A stretch of 33,290 nt of DNA from Bacteroidota bacterium (GTDB lineage Bacteria > Bacteroidota > Bacteroidia > Chitinophagales > Chitinophagaceae): contig VGGV01000022.1 of assembly GCA_016868455.1 (NCBI GenBank), positions 1-33,290 on the forward strand, given 5' to 3'. The position numbers and the translations under genes are program-made. The notes under the pieces are model-generated. The model saw only the letters and a list, made by a program, of their open reading frames with translations, made no database searches and had not been told where the DNA came from. Position 1 is the first letter of the stretch. Each line of letters opens with the position of its first letter. This document shows, in pieces, positions 30,134-33,290 of the stretch.

Positions 30134-30715
30134 ATGGCAGTTTTAAAATTCAGGGTCTATTTTGAAGAAGATGAAAGTGTATACCGGGATGTGGTGATCC
30201 GTCATACACAAACTTTCAGAGACCTGCATGAAATCATACTGAGGGGCTACGAGTTCGACAATAAACACAAAGCTACTTTTTACCGCAGCAATGACCACTG
30301 GCAGCGGGGCCGTGAGATTTCATTGGAACAATACGATAAGGAATATATAGCTCCGCCATTGATAATGGCCGATACCGCCATCGGCTCCGAGATCCGTGAC
30401 CCCAACCAGCGTTTTATTTACCAGTATGATTTCAACAAGAACTGGACCTTCCTGGTGGAACTGATCAACGTTTCCAAAGAGGAGAACCCTAAAATTTCCT
30501 ATCCTTCCGTATCCCGCACGGAAGGCATTGCCCCCAGCCAGTACGGCACCAAGGGGCTGCTGGGCGAAAAATTCGCCGACATTGAAGAGAAATATGATCT
30601 TTCACAGGCAGGCGATGGGTTTGCGGAAAAAGACGAGGAAGGAGAGGATGTGAGTTTTGGGGAAGACGGCGCAGCCGGTGAAGAAGAAGAAGAAGAAGAA
30701 GAAGAAGAATTGTAG
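30134..30715 (+). CDS. PRiA4_ORF3-like (IS1096 TnpR-type) protein
   Basis: The 193-aa protein starts MAVLKFRVYFEEDESVYRDV and has FRDLHEIILRGYEFDNKHKA, FYRSN then later FIYQYDFNKNWTFLVELI. This matches the plasmid pRiA4b ORF-3-like family (PF07929), despite its name a common chromosomal family of unknown function. In Bacteroidota it recurs as a stand-alone gene with an acidic tail. The C-terminal 40 residues are strongly acidic and end in ten Glu, encoded by a perfect (GAA)10 run (30680-30709). It is followed 31 nt later by miaA, with a 14-nt direct repeat in the gap. Confidence 0.78.
   Translation: MAVLKFRVYFEEDESVYRDVVIRHTQTFRDLHEIILRGYEFDNKHKATFYRSNDHWQRGREISLEQYDKEYIAPPLIMADTAIGSEIRDPNQRFIYQYDFNKNWTFLVELINVSKEENPKISYPSVSRTEGIAPSQYGTKGLLGEKFADIEEKYDLSQAGDGFAEKDEEGEDVSFGEDGAAGEEEEEEEEEEL
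30680..30709 (+). repeat. (GAA)10 microsatellite
   Basis: Ten perfect GAA units encode a poly-Glu tail. Changes of unit number would alter tail length without breaking the frame. Confidence 0.9.
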
Positions 30716-30720
30716 GCACT

Positions 30721-30748
30721 AATTAATAATTATTAATTAATAATTATT
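30721..30748. repeat. 14-nt direct repeat before miaA
   Basis: AATTAATAATTATT occurs twice in a row (two heptads, AATTAAT and AATTATT, per unit). The second copy ends at the TTG proposed as the miaA start. Confidence 0.8.
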
Positions 30749-31661
30749 GGGTTCTCCAAAGAAAAAGTCTGTAATTATTATCTGCGGCCCTACCGCAGCG
30801 GGAAAGACTTCCGTTGCCATACAATTAGCCAGGCATTGCAGAACAGAAATTATCTCTGCCGACAGCCGCCAGTGTTATAAAGAATTGAATATTGGAGTTG
30901 CCAGGCCTTCTGCCACACAGCTGGAAACAATCAAACATCATTTTATCGCTTCGCATTCTGTTCAGGAAGAAGTAACGGCTGTTACCTTTGAGCAGTATGC
31001 CCTGCAAAAAACAAAAGAACTGTTTCAGCAGCATGATACGGTGATTATGACAGGCGGAACCGGTTTATACATCAAAGCATTTTGCGAAGGGCTTGATGCG
31101 GTGCCCGATGTGCCTGCAGAAATAAGGGAAAGCATTACCCGGCAGTATCAGGAAAATGGAATGGAGTGGCTGCAAAATGAGATAAAGGAAAAGGACCCTT
31201 CTTTTTATGCCAAAGGCGAGATACAGAACCCGCAGCGGATGATGCGGGCGCTGGAAGTGGTATTGTCAACGGGAAAAAGCATTCTTTCTTTCCACAAGGG
31301 GGAGAAGACAGTAAGGGACTATGACATTTTAAAGATCGGACTGGAACTGCCCAAAGAAGAACTGGTAAGAAATATCAATACAAGGGTGGATAAAATGATG
31401 CAGACGGGTTTGCTGAATGAGGTAAAAGGGCTGACGGGATTTAAGAACCTGAATGCCTTGCAAACGGTGGGCTATGCTGAACTGTTTGAACACTTTGAAG
31501 GGAAAATATCACTGCAGGAAGCAGCGGAGCGGATAAAGACCAGCACCTGGCAATACGCCAAAAGGCAGATGACATGGTTTAAAAAGGACAAAGAAATAAA
31601 GTGGTTTGCCCCGGAGCAGGTGAAGGAGATGGTTGAATTGGCAAAGGCAAATCTGTCTTAA
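30747..31661 (+). CDS. miaA: tRNA dimethylallyltransferase
   Basis: MiaA adds dimethylallyl to A37 of tRNAs reading UNN codons. The 304-aa protein has the P-loop ICGPTAAGKTS (about 12-22), SADSRQCYKELNIGVARPSA, which binds tRNA and the isoprenoid, MTGGTGLYIKAFCEG, and ALQTVGYAELFEHFEG, with RIKTSTWQYAKRQMTWFK near the end. No ATG is available before the P-loop; TTG 30747 (GSPKKKSV) is the best start and overlaps the AT-rich direct repeat. The two genes upstream (cca, PRiA4_ORF3-like) point the same way, so cca and miaA may share transcription. Confidence 0.92.
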   Translation: MGSPKKKSVIIICGPTAAGKTSVAIQLARHCRTEIISADSRQCYKELNIGVARPSATQLETIKHHFIASHSVQEEVTAVTFEQYALQKTKELFQQHDTVIMTGGTGLYIKAFCEGLDAVPDVPAEIRESITRQYQENGMEWLQNEIKEKDPSFYAKGEIQNPQRMMRALEVVLSTGKSILSFHKGEKTVRDYDILKIGLELPKEELVRNINTRVDKMMQTGLLNEVKGLTGFKNLNALQTVGYAELFEHFEGKISLQEAAERIKTSTWQYAKRQMTWFKKDKEIKWFAPEQVKEMVELAKANLS

Positions 31662-31708
31662 TCACTGTGAAATTCCCCCGGCTTACTCGATTAAGCTGGA
31701 GTAAAACG

Positions 31709-32205
31709 TCACTTTGAAATTTTTAAACTATTGATTTTATAACCGTCTGATTGCCTCGCCAATTCAATTGTTGCGTTGATAATTTTATTTGTCGATTTAA
31801 TTTTACTTGCTGTCACCAAAGCAATTTTGTCACTTTTATAGGTATAGTCCTGATTTTTATTATCATGCTTTGCTTCATGTGAAAAATTGATGGGTCGCCG
31901 TTATCAAAAATCATGGTTGAGTCATCTAATGTTGTCGGAAAGTTTGAATTCTTATTTTGAAGAAAGCTGTTTACCTCTTGTTTATTTTAAGTGTCAATAC
32001 TACTTAAATCGAGAACATCATTTTTTGTATTAATTGAATGATTTATATGGGTCATTGTGTCAACGCATAGTTTGATTAAATTAAAAGCAATTAAGTCTGA
32101 ATTATTATAGTTTTTGGTAAAGTCAGTCTTAGACTTGCAGCTACACAGTAAGATAGTCGTCATAATTAATAAGAGTCGAAAAGTTGTTGTCATTTTGGGT
32201 GTCAT
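31709..32205 (-). pseudogene. Lipoprotein gene with a stop codon and a frameshift
   Basis: The start is at 32205 (MTPKMTTTFRLL) or Met5 (32193). A lipoprotein signal peptide with lipobox LLCSC is followed by KSKTDFTKNYNNSDLI and so on to a TAA at 31987-31989. The frame continues past it as NKQEVNSFLQNKNSNFPTTL, DDSTMIFDNGDP, then needs a 1-nt shift near 31891-31894 to go on as INFSHEAKHDNKNQDYTYKS..., ending IKSTNKIINATIELARQSDG, YKINSLKISK and a TGA at 31709. So one nonsense change and one deletion break a gene of about 165 codons. It is not recognised. The region is clearly AT-richer than its neighbours, which suggests transfer. Confidence 0.6.
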
Positions 32206-32349
32206 AATTTATGGCAGCTATCTTGTATATAGGCGTCATTCCAGGTTCCAAGTTTAATTAATTTCAAATGCAAGGCAGAACAAGGCGGTCTGCAAAATAT
32301 GGTTATCACAATTTTGTATCAGACTGGCAGGTCGTTAGTGGCCGGGAGG
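32206..32349. other. Short gap without recognisable features
   Basis: About 145 nt separate the broken lipoprotein gene and the response regulator. I see no gene, clear promoter, hairpin or repeat here. Confidence 0.5.
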
Positions 32350-32992
32350 CTATATCAGTTTATGCTCATAGGCATACTTCACCAGGCCGATCACGGAGTT
32401 GGTGTTTGTTTTGCGGAAAATATTCTTGCGGTGGGTTTCCACAGTGCGTTCGGAAATAAATAAGGTCTCGGCTATCTGTTTGTTATTGTACTCTTTTTCA
32501 ATCAGCCGGATGATCTCCACTTCCCGGTCGGTAAGATGGGCCTCTTCTTTTTGTTTTTTGCGGTTGCTGCTGCGCTGCAGTTCATCCAGCACCTCCTCGC
32601 TGAAATAAATGCCGCCGCCCGCAATTTTTTTCCAGGGCCTTTACCAGTTCCTGCTTGCCGATATTCTTCAGCACATAACCGGCTATGTCTGCATCCTCAA
32701 TCATTTCATTCACCAGGTCGCCCTGCCCGCTCATCGAAAGGGCCAGTATTTTTACATGCGGGAATTTTTCCTTTACCTGTTTGGCCAGTTGATTGCCCGG
32801 CAGTTTGGGCATCATCACATCGGTGAGCAATATATCCACGGGTTTTTCTTTGATTTTGCCGAGCACTTCGGAAGCATCGGTGGTGGCAAAGGCAAAGTTG
32901 AATTTTTCGTGGCCCTTAAGTAAGGAAGTAAGGCCGTCAATTACTATTTGGTGGTCATCCACTATGCCAAGGGTGATCTTTCCGTTTTTCAT
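32350..32992 (-). pseudogene. NarL/FixJ-type response regulator, frameshifted in an A-run
   Basis: From ATG 32992 (MKNGKITLGIVDDHQIVIDG) the receiver domain is complete: the acidic pair DD in IVDDH, the phospho-acceptor Asp in ILLTDVMMP, and LALSMSG. At the end of the receiver the coding strand has seven A (32625-32631), after which the frame gives NCGRRHLFQRGG and stops. With six A it reads EKIAGGGIYFSEEVLDELQRS, then straight into a LuxR-type helix-turn-helix (LTDREVEIIRLIEKEYNNKQ, IAETLFISERTVETHRKN) ending at 32350. The full protein would be about 214 aa. It is downstream of a histidine kinase gene on the same strand and was its likely partner. The shift needed is +1, so programmed -1 slippage cannot explain it. 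Confidence 0.8.
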
Positions 32993-33007
32993 TCTGGTAG
33001 CCGGTTT

Positions 33008-33028
33008 AACGAACAAGCTTTGTTCGTT
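33008..33028. repeat. 9-bp palindrome just upstream of the response regulator start
   Basis: Arms AACGAACAA and TTGTTCGTT enclose a 3-nt GCT loop. It ends 15 nt before the ATG. It may be an operator, a leader hairpin covering the start, or another dispersed palindrome. Confidence 0.55.
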
Positions 33029-33139
33029 GCAGGTGGTAAAATACATAAAATTGGTTTTTGGTTAGTGATTAACACGGAAATGTTGACGTAAACAGGGATG
33101 CGGAGGTTGAAGAAATTGCAGTTGGGGAATTGATGAAGA

Positions 33140-33160
33140 GAGTCGGGAGTTCGGAGTCGT
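33140..33160. repeat. Heptad array between kinase and response regulator
   Basis: Three 7-nt units: GAGTCGG, GAGTTCG, GAGTCGT. Confidence 0.6.
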
Positions 33161-33196
33161 CTGATTTTGGAAGATATTTACTGGTATCATGGTCTT

Positions 33197-33226
33197 AAGT
33201 CCACCCTTAGAGAGGATTTAGGGGGC
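33197..33226. repeat. Degenerate GC-rich repeat at the kinase 3' end
   Basis: AAGTCCACCCTTAGAGAGG then ATTTAGGGGGCC resembles the AAGTCCCCTCC / GGAGGGG / ATnTAGGGGGAGGC repeat. The kinase stop codon (33218-33220) lies in its tail. Confidence 0.5.
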
Positions 33227-33290
33227 CGGCACATGCAGCGCAATCACTGTTCCGCGGCCGGGGGCTGAGTCGAAATCTACGGTCCCTTTC
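33218..33290 (-). CDS. Sensor histidine kinase, 3' end only
   Basis: The frame entering from the window edge reads KGTVDFDSAPGRGTVIALHV and ends PAP with TAA at 33218-33220. GTVxFDSAPGRGT is the C-terminal end (G2 box and last strand) of the HATPase_c domain of LytS/NarX-like kinases that partner NarL-type regulators. It lies upstream of, and on the same strand as, the response regulator at 32350-32992, 225 nt away. The rest lies outside the window. Its last codons and stop overlap a GC-rich repeat. Confidence 0.75.
   Translation of the reverse strand, partial: KGTVDFDSAPGRGTVIALHVPAP

Noticed and set aside
30134-30715. Transposon or plasmid gene
   Set aside because: The family name refers to pRiA4b and IS1096, but the gene sits between cca and miaA with no inverted repeats or transposase nearby.
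32350-32592. Stand-alone LuxR-type regulator
   Set aside because: It joins perfectly to the receiver domain when one A is removed, so it is the second half of one gene.
32625-32631. Programmed -1 frameshift in the response regulator
   Set aside because: The shift needed to reach the helix-turn-helix frame is +1, which A-run -1 slippage does not give.

Overview
The window comes from a Bacteroidota chromosome, most likely near Chitinophagales/Chitinophagaceae. This is inferred from gene content and signals: -7 boxes of the TAnnTTTG type (several with TTTG about 20 nt upstream), almost no Shine-Dalgarno sequences, a cysteine-free ribosomal protein L32, and DUF3810, DUF2723/GT117, DUF4258 and DUF2130 proteins. 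Most of the window is housekeeping DNA in short operons on both strands, with decayed accessory genes and unusually rich small-repeat content between them.

Layout. 1-1500: tRNA-Val(UAC), the glycosylase tag, a small YCII-like gene broken by an amber codon, a tRNA-Val fragment carrying two palindromes, and an intact tRNA-Val(GAC). 1500-3900: a secreted caspase-family gene broken by an in-frame TGA, beside the 3' remnant of a CHAT-domain gene. 3860-10100: mtaB, then DUF4258-plsC and priA-murB. 10150-15830: an orphan signal-peptide ORF with a promoter-like sequence upstream, a 1222-residue GT117-type membrane protein, a SAM hydrolase/SDR operon and tRNA-Lys(UUU). 15900-18700: the yceD(DUF177)-rpmF-plsX operon followed by a secreted protein with M14-like active-site spacing. 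18800-22760: DUF3810, tspO, dcd, a phosphopantetheinyl transferase, an Hpt protein and a frameshifted membrane gene. 22780-25730: DUF2130, tRNA-Leu(CAG) with two decayed copies of its own 5' end upstream, and an IS3-family element with a stop codon in orfB. 25730-31660: dapD, a GT4 glycosyltransferase, tsaC, cca, a PRiA4_ORF3-like protein and miaA. 31700-33290: a doubly broken lipoprotein gene and a two-component pair (kinase 3' end, frameshifted response regulator).

Functional themes. tRNA biology is well represented: five tRNA features, mtaB and tsaC (t6A pathway and its thiolation), miaA and cca. Envelope and lipid genes are plsX, plsC, murB, dapD, GT117 and GT4.

Most unusual signal. Short palindromes of about 16-20 nt, especially TCCCGATA-nn-TATCGGGA, sit inside other sequences. 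Two sit in the D-arm of duplicated tRNA 5' ends, at the same tRNA position in two unrelated tRNAs (Val and Leu), each just upstream of the intact tRNA. Others are nested inside a larger GC-rich hairpin repeat. That larger repeat also occurs in frame inside cca and supplies the final codons or stops of neighbouring genes. A separate class of 7-nt tandem arrays occupies many intergenic gaps. Seven of the accessory genes are broken or truncated while roughly 25 kb of other coding sequence is open, which argues for real decay rather than uniform sequencing error.
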